Shown in pieces: positions 55,501-63,992 of a stretch of DNA of 64,000 nucleotides (its first letter is position 1; each line of letters starts with the position of its first letter). The notes beneath the pieces are model-generated. The model ran no database searches and was not told where the DNA came from. It was given only the letters and a program-made list of their open reading frames with translations. Position numbers and translations under genes: made by a program. The DNA is from Streptomyces eurythermus (GTDB lineage: Bacteria; Actinomycetota; Actinomycetes; Streptomycetales; Streptomycetaceae): assembly GCF_014649115.1 (NCBI RefSeq), contig NZ_BMSK01000006.1, positions 225,367-289,366 of the forward strand. The letters are read 5' to 3'.

Positions 55501-56292
55501 CGACGGACGGGCAGGATCCGCGCCGCCGGGAAGGACCTGGGCGACGGCGTACTGGCCTTCACCCCCGACGGCCGTGTACTGGTCACCGGCGGCCCCCGCT
55601 ACACCCTCCGGTTGTGGAACGTCGCCGACCCCGCACATCCCGCTGCCCTGGGCAGCCCGCTCACCGGCCACATCAGCCGCGTCCACTGGGCGGGGATCAG
55701 CCCGGACGGCCGCACTCTGGCCAGTACGAGCGAGGACGACAAGGTCCGCCTGTGGGACATTCGCGACCCTGCCCGTTCCGGGCGGCTGCCGGACATCCGG
55801 ACCGGTGACACGGGGGGCACGCTGTGGGGGGCCTTCAGCCCCGACGGACGGCTGCTGGCCACCGCCGGCGTCGGCCACGACGTTCGCCTGTGGAACGTCG
55901 GCACGCCCGCGCACGCCTCGGCCCACGGCAGAGCACTGACCGGTCACACCGGCCGGGTCAGCTGGGTGGGCTTCAGCGTGGACGGCCGCACGCTGGCCTC
56001 CACCGGTGAGGACCGCAGCGTCCTGCTGTGGGACCTGTCCGACTCCGCGCGACCGGAACCCTGGGGCAAGGCGCTCACCGCGGGGCACACCACGGCGATA
56101 GAGACGGCCGCGTACCGCCCGGACGGACGGCTCCTGGCGACAGCGGGGCCGGACGGACTGGTGGAGTTCACGCCCCTCGGGCTGGGTCCGGCCGTCCGGC
56201 GGATCTGCACCAGCACCGCCGGTCTGCTCACCCCGGCGCAATGGCGGGACTACGTACGCGAACGTCCCTACACCGATCCGTGCCGCACCTGA
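52513..56292 (+). CDS. XRE-nSTAND1-WD40 signalling ATPase
   Basis: ATG 52513 after GGGGGATGGG; 1259 residues. Residues 14-85 are a Cro/XRE-like HTH (FDLRKLRQEAGGLTYRAMAQR, TGYSAATLSRAAAG). The nSTAND1 NTPase follows, with Walker A GASGSGKSS (139-147) and Walker B TVVVVDQFEELF, then the winged arm ending HLAHEALITAWPRLQSWI. A membrane segment lies at about 515-537. From about residue 595 come fourteen WD40 blades (SPDGRTLATGSGDRTIRLW and variants), enough for two seven-bladed propellers. STAND proteins are sensors in signalling, programmed cell death and antiphage systems. Codon 975 is TTA (55435-55437). Target and ligand are unknown. Confidence 0.94.
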   Translation: MGRREGPLDPAAGPVQRLAFDLRKLRQEAGGLTYRAMAQRTGYSAATLSRAAAGGQLPTLEVVLAFVRACGGDPGEWEPRWRAVARDTAAEPGTDDTDAPYRGLARFEPRDRHLFFGRDHFVARLTERVWGCRLVAVAGASGSGKSSLLRAGLLPSLQAEQPSGYRLAGLRILTPGPRPASTHSRALTAREEPGDTVVVVDQFEELFTLCSDPTERASFLDLLVSAVEPESRLRVVIAVRADFLGRCADHRPLAAALTEATFLLGPMGPAELREAIVKPATAAGLIVERVLTARIVEDVAEEPGGLPLMSHALLETWRRRRGRTLTLAAYEAAGGVHGALTRTAEELYTRLAPDQAETARRILLRLITPGEGAQDTSRPAGLAELQALSATGRHTGPGAVLEQLVRARLITLDGDTVHLAHEALITAWPRLQSWIDDARERLRVHRQLTEAARVWDALDQDTGALYRGTRLATAEEALAGHREDLTPAEEAFLNASIAVREQERRAAARTARRIRALLAAVSALLLVASTAAVIAFQQRSLARAGRDRAVAAEVLAGAGQLAATDPSLAARMYLAAHRLRPGRVAEAGLLDTQNIALSSALNGHSQAVYAVAFSPDGRTLATGSGDRTIRLWSLADPTRPVPLGRPLTGHTDWVYWLQFSPDGHTLASASRDRTARLWDVRDPRHPKALGRPLTGHTDFVFSVSFSRDGRTLATAGHDGTVRLWDVSDPAHAAVLGRPLAGAGDAVSSAAFSPDSRTVAAPSHDHTIRLWNVTDPAHPRLWREPLRNPDVVYAVAFRRDSKIMASVGNDYKVRLWDVSDPAHAEPLGQPLTGHTDTLLAVAFSPDGRTLATAGADHAIRLWDVSDPRHPGALGQPLIGHTGFVDWLTFSPDGRSLASVSDDHTVRLWHLPHAVLAGHLGNVTSIAFSADGRTLASTSAGRIRLWDVRDPVRGRQLSELPGRHRAVRAVFQPRGRLLANTDEDGDVWLWDVSAPSDPRRTGRIRAAGKDLGDGVLAFTPDGRVLVTGGPRYTLRLWNVADPAHPAALGSPLTGHISRVHWAGISPDGRTLASTSEDDKVRLWDIRDPARSGRLPDIRTGDTGGTLWGAFSPDGRLLATAGVGHDVRLWNVGTPAHASAHGRALTGHTGRVSWVGFSVDGRTLASTGEDRSVLLWDLSDSARPEPWGKALTAGHTTAIETAAYRPDGRLLATAGPDGLVEFTPLGLGPAVRRICTSTAGLLTPAQWRDYVRERPYTDPCRT

Positions 56293-56573
56293 CACGCCTT
56301 CCCGGCGCGTCCGGCGGCGTGTCCACGTGAGTGCAGCCGCCGCGTGGAACCGGTGCCACGGCGGCGGAGCGGAAGCTCTCCGCCTGAGCCGGACACGGGC
56401 CCAGCCACCATTGCGCCCGCGGACGTTTGTTTCACGCCGAGGCACGGGCCTGCGCAACAACCGCCAGGCCCGGAACCTGGTGTGCGGCGGGCGCCGAACA
56501 GCGAAACCGGCCATGCGCACCCGGGCGCCGGGGTCGTCATCCGCCGTTTCGCACACAGCACGAAGGAGCGGCC
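56293..56573. other. Intergenic region, no supported gene
   Basis: 281 bp after the nSTAND1 gene. No clear terminator or open frame with protein character was recognised. The right end carries GAAGGAG for the following start. Confidence 0.5.
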
Positions 56574-57119
56574 GTGACCGATTCCGTCACCCCGCGGGAA
56601 CACGGTCCCGCCACCCGCGAGCAGACAGAGGCACCCGCGTTCGCGACCGATCCGCTCGCCCCCGGCCGGGAGCTGCTGCCGGCCGAACCGGCCGTGCCGG
56701 ACGCCGTCACACCGATGGACCCGCATGCGCCCGGGAAACCGGAAAAACCACACCAAGTACGTCATCCAGGGCTACGGCTACCCGGCTTGGGACCACCGAC
56801 CCGCTGTCCGCGCACCTCACGGGGGTGGGCGCGTGGACTTCCGGAGGATCACCGTCGCGGTCCGGGTGAACACCCCGCCCGGCTCCACCGCGTCGAGTAC
56901 TGGCGGGAGATCGGCGAGGCAGACCTGCCGAAGACGAAGAAGCTCCCCAGGCGACAACCGTTGAGGTATGCGTCATCGGGCGGCGGTTCGGCCCGCGTCG
57001 TCCCGGGACTCGAGGTGGAGGCCGGCGGCCTCCGGAGTCGCGGAGCAGCCCTTGGCGAACCCAGGAACCCCGGCATGAGGAGACCGAGCCGGCATGCCCA
57101 CACCAGGAGGGACGGATGA
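56574..57119 (+). pseudogene. Frameshifted gene between nSTAND1 and membrane genes
   Basis: GTG 56574 has an ideal GAAGGAG site and the first about 55 codons are coherent (MTDSVTPREHGPATREQTEA, then DPLAPGRELLPAEPAVPDAV). After that, protein-like text moves between frames: KYVIQGYGYPAWDH in a second frame, TTDPLSAHLTGVGAW in a third, and VEYWREIGEADLPKTKKL in the first. This suggests one ancestral gene with at least two frameshifts. The full first frame would end at 57119, overlapping the next start. Family unknown. Confidence 0.5.
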
Positions 57120-58396
57120 GCGGCACGACACCGGAACCGGACACGAACTTACCGCCGGGTCCCTCGGGCCCGATGGAGGAACCCGTCCTCAGCCCACGAG
57201 TCCCGCGCATGCGAACCCGGCGCCGGCGATTGGTCCGCGCCCTGCCCTTTCTGATGGCCCTCGTCCTGGCGGGCGCGGGTCTCCATCAGCTGCAACACGC
57301 GGGAAAGCTGTTGCTGCCCTTCGAGAGCGTCACGACGTTGCGGGGCCGTCTGGCGTCCGTCGGTGACCTCTTCAAAGACCCCCAGATCGTCAGGATCCTG
57401 CGCAAGAACGGTCTGAAGGTGGAGATCACGAGCGCGGGTTCGCGAGAGGTGGCGACCGGCAGCCTCAACGGTCTCGACTTCGTGTTTCCCTCGGGCCAGC
57501 CCGCTGCCGACCTGATCTACGTCAGGCGGCAGGAAGAAGGCCTCTACAGCAAGGACTTCCACCCCTTCGACAGTCCCCTGGTCCTCGCCACCTTCGCGCC
57601 CTACGCGAAGGCACTGACCGCGATACACGCGGCCGAGCCCGAGAAGGTGCCTGCCGGCCCGCAGTTGTACTACACCGTCGACATGGCGCGCTTCCTGGAG
57701 CTGCGCAACACCAAGTGGAACTCCCTGAACGTGCAGAAGTACGGTTACCGCAACGACAACAAGATCCTCGCCCAGACCTCGGACATCTGTGAGTCCAACT
57801 CGGCGGACAGCTATCTCAGCCTCGCCGCCTTCACCCTGAACAACGACAGTGTGCTGTCGAAACAGACGGTTCCCTCACTCGCACCCGCCATGAAGCAGGT
57901 ATTCGGCGGCCAGGGCGCCCCGAGTGACGGCCTGTACTCCTCCTACGTCAGTTCCAACGGCAGCCGTCAGTCTCCCGTCGCGGTTCTCTACGAGCACCAG
58001 TTCCTCACCTATCAGACGGCCTACCGGGCGGCGCACGGTCATGTGGACACGCAACGGGTGTTGCTCTACCCGAAGACACAACTGCTGTCGGAGCCGCATT
58101 ACATCGCCCTGAACCACCAGGCGGACCGTCTCGGCGAGCTGCTGGAGGGTGACCCGGAACTGCTCCGCCGGGAGACGGAACTCGGTTACCAGCTCCACTC
58201 GTCCGAGGACGGCCACGAGCTGAGGGACTATCTGCGCAGTCAGGGCGTTCCCGCCCCTCAGGAGGACACGGTGGACAGGACGAAGGTGACCCTGCCGGAT
58301 CTCTCGGTGCTGGAGGCCATGATCACCAAGATCAAGGGAGGCCCGTGTCCCTCGCACGTCCATGGCCACACCACGTCGCCGAGCGAAGGGCGGTGA
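57116..58396 (+). CDS. Membrane-anchored protein with solute-binding-like extracellular domain
   Basis: ATG 57116 after AGGAGG; 426 residues. A Pro-rich cytoplasmic start, basic stretch (RMRTRRRRLVRALPF) and one membrane helix (FLMALVLAGAGLHQL) place the rest outside the cell. The outer part resembles type-2 solute-binding folds: SVGDLFKDPQIVRILRKNGLKVEITSAGSREVAT and LDFVFPSGQPAADLIYV, later QSPVAVLYEHQFLTYQ. No transporter gene accompanies it. Codon 12 is TTA (57149-57151). It overlaps the next gene by 4 bp (GTGA), so the two act together. Confidence 0.82.
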   Translation: MSGTTPEPDTNLPPGPSGPMEEPVLSPRVPRMRTRRRRLVRALPFLMALVLAGAGLHQLQHAGKLLLPFESVTTLRGRLASVGDLFKDPQIVRILRKNGLKVEITSAGSREVATGSLNGLDFVFPSGQPAADLIYVRRQEEGLYSKDFHPFDSPLVLATFAPYAKALTAIHAAEPEKVPAGPQLYYTVDMARFLELRNTKWNSLNVQKYGYRNDNKILAQTSDICESNSADSYLSLAAFTLNNDSVLSKQTVPSLAPAMKQVFGGQGAPSDGLYSSYVSSNGSRQSPVAVLYEHQFLTYQTAYRAAHGHVDTQRVLLYPKTQLLSEPHYIALNHQADRLGELLEGDPELLRRETELGYQLHSSEDGHELRDYLRSQGVPAPQEDTVDRTKVTLPDLSVLEAMITKIKGGPCPSHVHGHTTSPSEGR

Positions 58397-59166
58397 CCTC
58401 GGTGCCCGTCTTCTCCGACGGCCTGTGGTGGGACATCAACCGTTACGAGATGGCCGTATGGCTGGTGACCGCGGTGTCTCTGGTGTGCATGGTGATCCTG
58501 CTGCTTCGCCGACGGGGACACCGTGGTGATCCGTCACAGCATGTGGTCGGTGACACCATGTGCATCTACCTCGACGACCGCAGCATCATGGACGTCTACC
58601 AGCTCAACCGCTACGCGGAGGCCCTGCGCCAGGAAGTGGAGCACCGTGTGAGCAGGTCCAAGGGCGCGGAGTTCACTGTGCCGATGTTGTCCTCCCTCAC
58701 CTCGAAGGCGGACGTACGGCAGAGCAGTGAGGTCATCACCAAGTACATCGACACCCACGAACCCATCTCCGTGGTCCAGGTCCTGATCGACGGGCTCTCC
58801 CGCAGCAACGCCGTCGTCACGGCAGACCTGAGGCAGCGAACCGTGGACCGCGACGCGGCGCTGCGCCTCGCACTCACCGGCCGGTCCGACAGCACAACGC
58901 TGCGCCTGAGCGACATCAGCGGTCGTTTCGTCCTGCTCAGGGGTTCCTTCACGCGCGACGCCACCGCATCGTCCGACGGACATGAGGTCTTCACCGCGCC
59001 CTACGGGGATCCCCCCTCGGTCGCCCGGGTACGCCTGCGCTGCCGCAAGGAGGGACTGCGTCTGGAACAGGGCGACAAGAGGCCCCGGGTGTGCCTGGGC
59101 GTGGTCATCGGCTGGGTCTCGGAGGACGCGGTGCTCGACGTGCAGCCACTGGCGGTGTTCAGCTGA
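58393..59166 (+). CDS. Membrane-anchored protein of unknown function, partner of the upstream gene
   Basis: GTG 58393 overlaps the stop of the preceding gene (GTGA), the sign of translational coupling; an earlier GTG at 58345 would overlap by 52 bp. The 257-residue protein has one membrane segment (MAVWLVTAVSLVCMVILLL, about 20-38) and a cytoplasmic domain: DTMCIYLDDRSIMDVYQLNRYAEALRQEVEHRV, SSEVITKYIDTHEPISVVQVLIDGL, SDISGRFVLLRGSFTRD. The IYLDD...SIMDVY pattern recalls DUF6414-type proteins, but that is tentative. The unit lies downstream of the nSTAND1 gene on the same strand. Confidence 0.8.
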   Translation: MTSVPVFSDGLWWDINRYEMAVWLVTAVSLVCMVILLLRRRGHRGDPSQHVVGDTMCIYLDDRSIMDVYQLNRYAEALRQEVEHRVSRSKGAEFTVPMLSSLTSKADVRQSSEVITKYIDTHEPISVVQVLIDGLSRSNAVVTADLRQRTVDRDAALRLALTGRSDSTTLRLSDISGRFVLLRGSFTRDATASSDGHEVFTAPYGDPPSVARVRLRCRKEGLRLEQGDKRPRVCLGVVIGWVSEDAVLDVQPLAVFS

Positions 59167-59265
59167 TCCGACACCACGGAGCCGTCCCGACACAGCGGGC
59201 GGCAGAGGGCCGTGAGGATCATCCGGACCGTGCGGCCGCACCGGCCGAGTCGGCTTCTCCTGGAT

Positions 59266-59300
59266 CATCGTGAGGCTATCGCGTCGATCACCTCACGATG
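59266..59300. terminator. Hairpin between convergent genes
   Basis: CATCGTGAGG (59266-59275) pairs perfectly with CCTCACGATG (59291-59300), with a 15-nt loop. It spans the stop codon region of the GlxA-type gene and may end transcription from both sides. Confidence 0.55.
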
Positions 59301-60264
59301 GTCCAGGCTGGTCCCGCCGGACGAAGGTGCGCCGGTACTCGGTCGGGGTGGTGCCGAGGATGCGCTGGAAGTGGGTGCGCAGGTTCGTGCCGGTGCCGAG
59401 ACCGACCTCGGCGGCGATCTGTTCGACGCTGCGTTCCGTACGCTCCAGCAGCTCACGGGCCAGATCGACGCGGGCCCGCATGACCCACTGCATCGGTGTG
59501 TACCCCGTGTCCTCGACGAAGCGCCGGGAGAGGGTGCGCGGCGAGACCGCCGCGTGCCGGGCGAGCGCCTTGAGGGTGAGGGGTTCGCCGAGCCGGTGCA
59601 GCGCCCACTCGCGGGTGGCGGCGAACCGCTCGCCGAGCGGCTCGGGCAGGCTGCGCGGCACGTACTGCGCCTGACCGCCGCTGCGGTAGGGGGCCGCGAC
59701 CAGGCGCCGGGCCGCGTGGTTCGACGCGGCCACCCCGAGGTCCCCCCGCAGGATGTGCAGGCACAGGTCGATGCCCGAGGCGGCGCCGGCCGACGTCAGC
59801 ACGCTGCCCTCGTCGACGAAGAGGACGTTCTCGTCGACCCGGACCAGCGGATGCCTCGCCCTGAGCGCCCGGGTGTAGTGCCAGTGGGTCGTGGCACGCC
59901 TGCCGTCGAGCAGACCCGTGGCGGCGAGCGCGAAGGCGCCCGTCGAGATGGCGGCGAGCCGCGCGCCCCGGGCGTGGGCGGCGAGCAGCGCCTCGACCAC
60001 GGCGGCCGGCGGGTCTTCCCGGTCCGGGAACCGGTAACCGGGGATGAAGACGGTCTCGGCCCACTCCAGCGCCTCGAGGCCGTGGGCGACGTGGTACGAC
60101 AGGCCGTCACCGCCGGTCACCAGACCGGGCGCGGCACCGCACACCCGCACCTCGTACGGCATGCTCGCCCGGGTCGTGAACACCTGGGCGGGAATGCCGA
60201 CATCGAGCGGCTTGGCACCCTCCAGCACCAGGACGGCGACACGACGCATACGGGAGGACGACAC
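59293..60264 (-). CDS. GlxA-type regulator (DJ-1/PfpI plus AraC HTH)
   Basis: GTG 60264 is used; ATG 60249 is an alternative. The 323-residue protein has an N-terminal DJ-1/PfpI-like domain (RRVAVLVLEGAKPLDVGIPAQVF, AISTGAFALAATGLLDGRRATTHW) and a C-terminal AraC HTH (LTLKALARHAAVSPRTLSRRFVEDTG, then IAAEVGLGTGTNLRTHFQRILGTTPTEYR). The usual Cys of the PfpI elbow is replaced (STGAF), so it should be a ligand-sensing, not catalytic, domain. Targets may be the neighbouring genes but are not shown. Confidence 0.92.
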   Translation of the reverse strand: MSSSRMRRVAVLVLEGAKPLDVGIPAQVFTTRASMPYEVRVCGAAPGLVTGGDGLSYHVAHGLEALEWAETVFIPGYRFPDREDPPAAVVEALLAAHARGARLAAISTGAFALAATGLLDGRRATTHWHYTRALRARHPLVRVDENVLFVDEGSVLTSAGAASGIDLCLHILRGDLGVAASNHAARRLVAAPYRSGGQAQYVPRSLPEPLGERFAATREWALHRLGEPLTLKALARHAAVSPRTLSRRFVEDTGYTPMQWVMRARVDLARELLERTERSVEQIAAEVGLGTGTNLRTHFQRILGTTPTEYRRTFVRRDQPGPS

Positions 60265-60288
60265 GGGAACAGGGTACGAGCCGCCGCG

Positions 60289-61251
60289 TCAGCGGGAGCG
60301 GGCGGTCTGCTCGGAACGGGGATCCACGTGGCCCGCGGGGAGTTCGCCGGTACGGCCGCTCGCGTGGAACGAGGGACGGAGGCGGCCGGTCAGCGCCAGG
60401 AACGCGACGAACGTGCCGGTGACGATCCAGCCGGGCCAGCCGGTCAAGCCCATGTGCAGCGGATCGAGGGCCGCCGTGGGATCGGCGAACTCCTTGACCA
60501 TGCCGACACTCATCGAGCTCACGAACGCGTGCCCGATGACGGCCGGCACCACCGACCCCGACCGCAGCCGCAGCCATGTGAAGACCGGCAGGATGAGGAC
60601 GCAGCTCACCAGCATGGCGGGCACCGACACATACCAGGGCCGGCCCGGGTACTGGCCGCCCATCAGCAGCGTGGGCAGATGCCACAGGGCGAAGGCCGCG
60701 CCGGTGACCGCGTACGCCCGCACCAGGCTCCGGCGGCCGCCGTCCCCCGCGAGCCGTGGGAAGAGATACCCCTGCCAGCCCAGTTCCTCGCCGAAGAACA
60801 GCGGGAGCCACACCAGCATGCCCGGCACGGCCCCGGCCGCCCAGCCGCCGAGCCCGCTCCAGTGCACGCCGCCGAACGGGTAGCGGCCGGCCAGGGTGCC
60901 CAGGGCGAGGGCGGCCGCGGTGAGCCCGCAGGGCACGGCGAAGGCCACCATGCAGGCCCGCGCGGTACGCCCCCACGGTCTCGGCCACCGCAGGGCGAGC
61001 GCGTCCCGGACCCGGCCGCCGCGCTCGATCCGGCGGACGACGAGGATCGCGGCGAGGGCGGGTGTGAGCATCGCGGCGGCGATGCACACCTCCTGCAGCG
61101 CACCGGTCTCCTCCCGTGCGTCGCCGCGGTGGTAACCGCCGAGCAGCAGCGGTGACATGGCCGCCCACATGCCGAGGTAGGCGACACCGAGGTAGACCAA
61201 GAGGCCGCGCCGCCCCTTCACGAGGGGCAGGGCACTGGTGGAGAGCGTCAT
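60289..61251 (-). CDS. CPBP-family intramembrane protease-like protein
   Basis: A 320-residue protein with about eight membrane segments (LLVYLGVAYLGMWAAMSPLLL, VCIAAAMLTPALAAILVV, AGAVPGMLVWLPLFFGEELGW, VSVPAMLVSCVLILPVF). The three CPBP motifs are present: EELGWQGYLFPRL, FALWHLP, and IGHAFVSS. Members process membrane or secreted proteins, or protect against self-made bacteriocins. It lies directly upstream of the GlxA-type gene on the same strand with a 24-bp gap, so it may be co-transcribed. No strong ribosome binding site was seen. Confidence 0.9.
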   Translation of the reverse strand: MTLSTSALPLVKGRRGLLVYLGVAYLGMWAAMSPLLLGGYHRGDAREETGALQEVCIAAAMLTPALAAILVVRRIERGGRVRDALALRWPRPWGRTARACMVAFAVPCGLTAAALALGTLAGRYPFGGVHWSGLGGWAAGAVPGMLVWLPLFFGEELGWQGYLFPRLAGDGGRRSLVRAYAVTGAAFALWHLPTLLMGGQYPGRPWYVSVPAMLVSCVLILPVFTWLRLRSGSVVPAVIGHAFVSSMSVGMVKEFADPTAALDPLHMGLTGWPGWIVTGTFVAFLALTGRLRPSFHASGRTGELPAGHVDPRSEQTARSR

Positions 61252-61454
61252 GCACGGGGACGCTACGGGGCCGTGCGGCGGCGCGGGATGGGCCTGGGGT
61301 GCGTGTCGGTGGTGGCCCTGACACCACCCCGGCCGGGGGCTTTCCCACCCTAGGGGAGACCGTTCACGGGACCGGCACCGGCCTGCGGCACCCAGACGGC
61401 GCTTGAACGGGGGGCTTCGTGACGGGGTCCGTCACGAGGGTCCGTGAGGCGACT

Positions 61455-62543
61455 TCAGGACTCCCGGGGGCGGGGCCGCCAGCCGCCGGTGACCTCCTTG
61501 ACGGGCTTGTGCGGGAAGCGGCGCTCCGCGTACCGCCGCGCGTCGGAGTCCGGCAGGACGTACAGGGTCTCGGTCTTCTCCTGGAGCGGGCGCAGCACCG
61601 TGTCCATGAACCCCTTGCGGTCGTCGAGGTAGGGGCCGAGGACGTCCTCCCCGGCAGGGCATACGGCCACGCAGTAACCGGACTTGTAGTTCGGCTTGAA
61701 CGCCAGGCTCTGCCACATCGACGCGTTCTCGGGATCGGTGACGCGGGAGCGGAAGTCGGCGGCGTCCGCGCTGTCCGCCACCGTCTGCACCCAGTCGGTG
61801 AACCCGCTCATGAACTCCCGGTAGTTGTGCGTGGCGCAGGCAAGGAAGTCGAAGTCGCCGTCCTTCGTGAGGGCGCCGATGGGGCAGGCGGCGACACACA
61901 ACTTGCAGTCGATGCAGGGGTTGTGGTCCAGGGGCTGCCCGTACGCGCTCACCTCCGCGTCCACCAGCACGGTGGCCAGCAGGACGAAGGTGCCGAACTT
62001 CGGGTGTATGACGTTGCGGTGCAGCCCCATCACACCGAGGCCCGCCGCCACGGCGACCGTCTTGTGCGCCACCACCCACAGACGGCCCGGAAACCGTTCC
62101 ATCTCCTGCGGGAAGCCGGCCGACGGGTTCAGCGCGCGGTAGCCGGCGTCCTGCAGGGCCCGGGTGACCGCCCGGGCGGCGTGGTTGATCTGCTCGTCGG
62201 CCTGGTGGAACTCCTGGTTCGCCACGCTGCGGGCGGGCGAGCGGTAGTTGTCGCGGTTCATCCGCACCACGAGCGAGACGAGGGTGCGGGTGCCCGGCAG
62301 GGCGGCCAGCGCGTGCTCGCGTTCCCCGGCGAGGTCCGGGTGGTCGAGGCTCACCGCGGCCGCGTCGTCGGCACCGGCGGCGAGACACAGCTCCCGCAGC
62401 CACTCCGCGTCGATCACCGGCGGGGGCCCGTCCGCCGCTTCGGAGTCACGGCGCGCGAGGACGGCCCGGACGGACGGATGGCCGGCGAGCTTCGCGGGCA
62501 GTTTCGGCCGCCCGGCTCCCTCCGTGGCATGTGACTCGCGCAT
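61455..62543 (-). CDS. QueG-like 4Fe-4S reductase-type protein
   Basis: A 362-residue protein with GGGAGGG before ATG 62543. Two Fe-S motifs are visible: CIDCKLCVAACPIGAL (4Fe-4S) and, further on, CVAVCPAGEDV, which follows the second-cluster Cys pattern. Upstream parts (KTVAVAAGLGVMGLHRNVIHPKFGTFVLLATVLVD) match epoxyqueuosine reductase-type folds, which bind cobalamin. The C-terminal HEAT-like repeats of QueG proper are absent. It may be a reductive dehalogenase-like or stand-alone reductase. A strong inverted repeat right before its ribosome binding site indicates repressor control. Confidence 0.87.
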   Translation of the reverse strand: MRESHATEGAGRPKLPAKLAGHPSVRAVLARRDSEAADGPPPVIDAEWLRELCLAAGADDAAAVSLDHPDLAGEREHALAALPGTRTLVSLVVRMNRDNYRSPARSVANQEFHQADEQINHAARAVTRALQDAGYRALNPSAGFPQEMERFPGRLWVVAHKTVAVAAGLGVMGLHRNVIHPKFGTFVLLATVLVDAEVSAYGQPLDHNPCIDCKLCVAACPIGALTKDGDFDFLACATHNYREFMSGFTDWVQTVADSADAADFRSRVTDPENASMWQSLAFKPNYKSGYCVAVCPAGEDVLGPYLDDRKGFMDTVLRPLQEKTETLYVLPDSDARRYAERRFPHKPVKEVTGGWRPRPRES

Positions 62544-62557
62544 CCGACACCCTCCCT

Positions 62558-62580
62558 GTGAGTTGGATTTTCAAACTCAC
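62558..62580. promoter_or_regulatory. Operator-like inverted repeat before the Fe-S gene
   Basis: GTGAGTT (62558-62564) and AACTCAC (62574-62580) flank 9 AT-rich bases, 15 bp before the start codon of the QueG-like gene. Size and symmetry suit a TetR- or MarR-type dimer. The regulator gene is not recognisable in this window. Confidence 0.72.
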
Positions 62581-62633
62581 TATGCCGGGAGAAGGGACCG
62601 GTCGGCAAGATCCCCGTCCCCGGGTGACCGGCG

Positions 62634-63992
62634 TCACGGGCCCGGGAGCAGCAGCACCGTGCTGGAGACCGCTCCCGCCGCGGTGTTCACCGGCGCACCG
62701 GGGGCCGTCCCGGGGCTCGCGTGACGGATGTAGGCGCCCGCCGTACGGCCGTTGAGCAGGAACGGGGAGACGACGAACGGCACCCGGGCCGTCTCCCGCG
62801 CGCCGTCGACGCTCCGGAAGCGCATCCACGTGGTGTCCGGCACGATCCGGCGCTGCAGGACCAGCGTCTCCTCGAGGGACCGCCGCGCCAGCAGGTCGAC
62901 CCAGTCACCTGCGGAGACCTCGGCGCCGGCGACGAAGCCCGTACCGCCGTGGCCGCGCGACGGTTTGACGACGAGACCGGCCCGCTCCCGCGCGGCGCGC
63001 GCCAGGACGTGCCGGCGCCGTTCGGCGGATTGCCCGGGGCCCAGCCACGCCGTCCACGGCACATGCCCCAGGACCAGCGCCCGGTCGGAGGGCGTGTACA
63101 GGTCCAGATCCTCGTGCATCCAGGCCAGCACCTGCTTGGCGCTGAGCAGACACGCCGCTTCCGGCACGAACAACCGCACGCTCCGGGCCCGTACCGCCTC
63201 GCCCAGCACCCCGAGGGCCGCCGTGTCCGCCACCACGGAACCGGCGAACTGATTGAAGAGCACATCGACGCGGTCCCCGCCCACCCACAGTCCGTCGGCG
63301 CCACCGCGCACCTCGGACAGATCCGCGACCGTCACCTCCAGCCCCACCGCCTCCGCGGCCTGCGCGGCCGGCCGCAGATAGCGGCGCAGCGCGCCGGCGT
63401 CGCCCAGCTTCGCCGCGATGCCCGAGGTCGCCCGCCAGGTCGGCACCAGCACCCGGCGGCGCCCGCCGTCCGGCACCGGCGCCGGTACCGCTCCGGCGAG
63501 GGCCAGCGCTCTGGCGCGCAGGGTCGACGGCGGCTCCTCGGCCGGCGTGCCGTCCGGCCAGTCGCGGGCGAAGGCGGCACTCCGTCGCTCCAGGCCCGGA
63601 ACGCCGTAGATGTTGGGGCCGGCGTTCAGTTCCACGAACCAGGGCCTGCCCCCGGCCACCAGCGCGTCGGGGCGGGCCATGCGCAGCAGCGCGGGGTCGG
63701 ACAGCCGCTGCGCCGGGTCCAGGAGCCGCGGCTCACGGTGGTCGTCCAGCGCCCGGCACAGCTCGCCGGCGGTCCCGGCCCGGCGCCGGCAGGCGAGGAG
63801 CGCGCACCGCAGCACGCCCGCCGCCAGCTCGCCGAACCGCTGGTAGTCCACCGCGGCGAAGACCAGCGGGCGCAGCGCCTCCCACCGGCCCGGCAGCGCG
63901 TCGAGAACCCACCAGTCCGCCTCGGCGGCACGGCGCAGCGACTCCGAGCGGGCCCCGCCGGGCAGCCGGGACCACAGATCGCACAGGGTCAC
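62634..63992 (-). CDS. ATP-grasp-like protein (start near window edge)
   Basis: A 452-residue frame with GTG 63992; the frame stays open to the window edge, so the true start may lie outside. Motifs are those of a permuted or glutathionylspermidine-synthase-like ATP-grasp: WFVELNAGPNIYGVPG, RRVLVPTWRATSGIAAKLGD, LVVKPSRGHGGTGFVAG, and LQRRIVPDTTWMRFRSVDG. Such enzymes join a carboxylate to an amine using ATP. No partner gene is visible. It could belong to a peptide-type pathway that continues past the window. Confidence 0.75.
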   Translation of the reverse strand: MTLCDLWSRLPGGARSESLRRAAEADWWVLDALPGRWEALRPLVFAAVDYQRFGELAAGVLRCALLACRRRAGTAGELCRALDDHREPRLLDPAQRLSDPALLRMARPDALVAGGRPWFVELNAGPNIYGVPGLERRSAAFARDWPDGTPAEEPPSTLRARALALAGAVPAPVPDGGRRRVLVPTWRATSGIAAKLGDAGALRRYLRPAAQAAEAVGLEVTVADLSEVRGGADGLWVGGDRVDVLFNQFAGSVVADTAALGVLGEAVRARSVRLFVPEAACLLSAKQVLAWMHEDLDLYTPSDRALVLGHVPWTAWLGPGQSAERRRHVLARAARERAGLVVKPSRGHGGTGFVAGAEVSAGDWVDLLARRSLEETLVLQRRIVPDTTWMRFRSVDGARETARVPFVVSPFLLNGRTAGAYIRHASPGTAPGAPVNTAAGAVSSTVLLLPGP

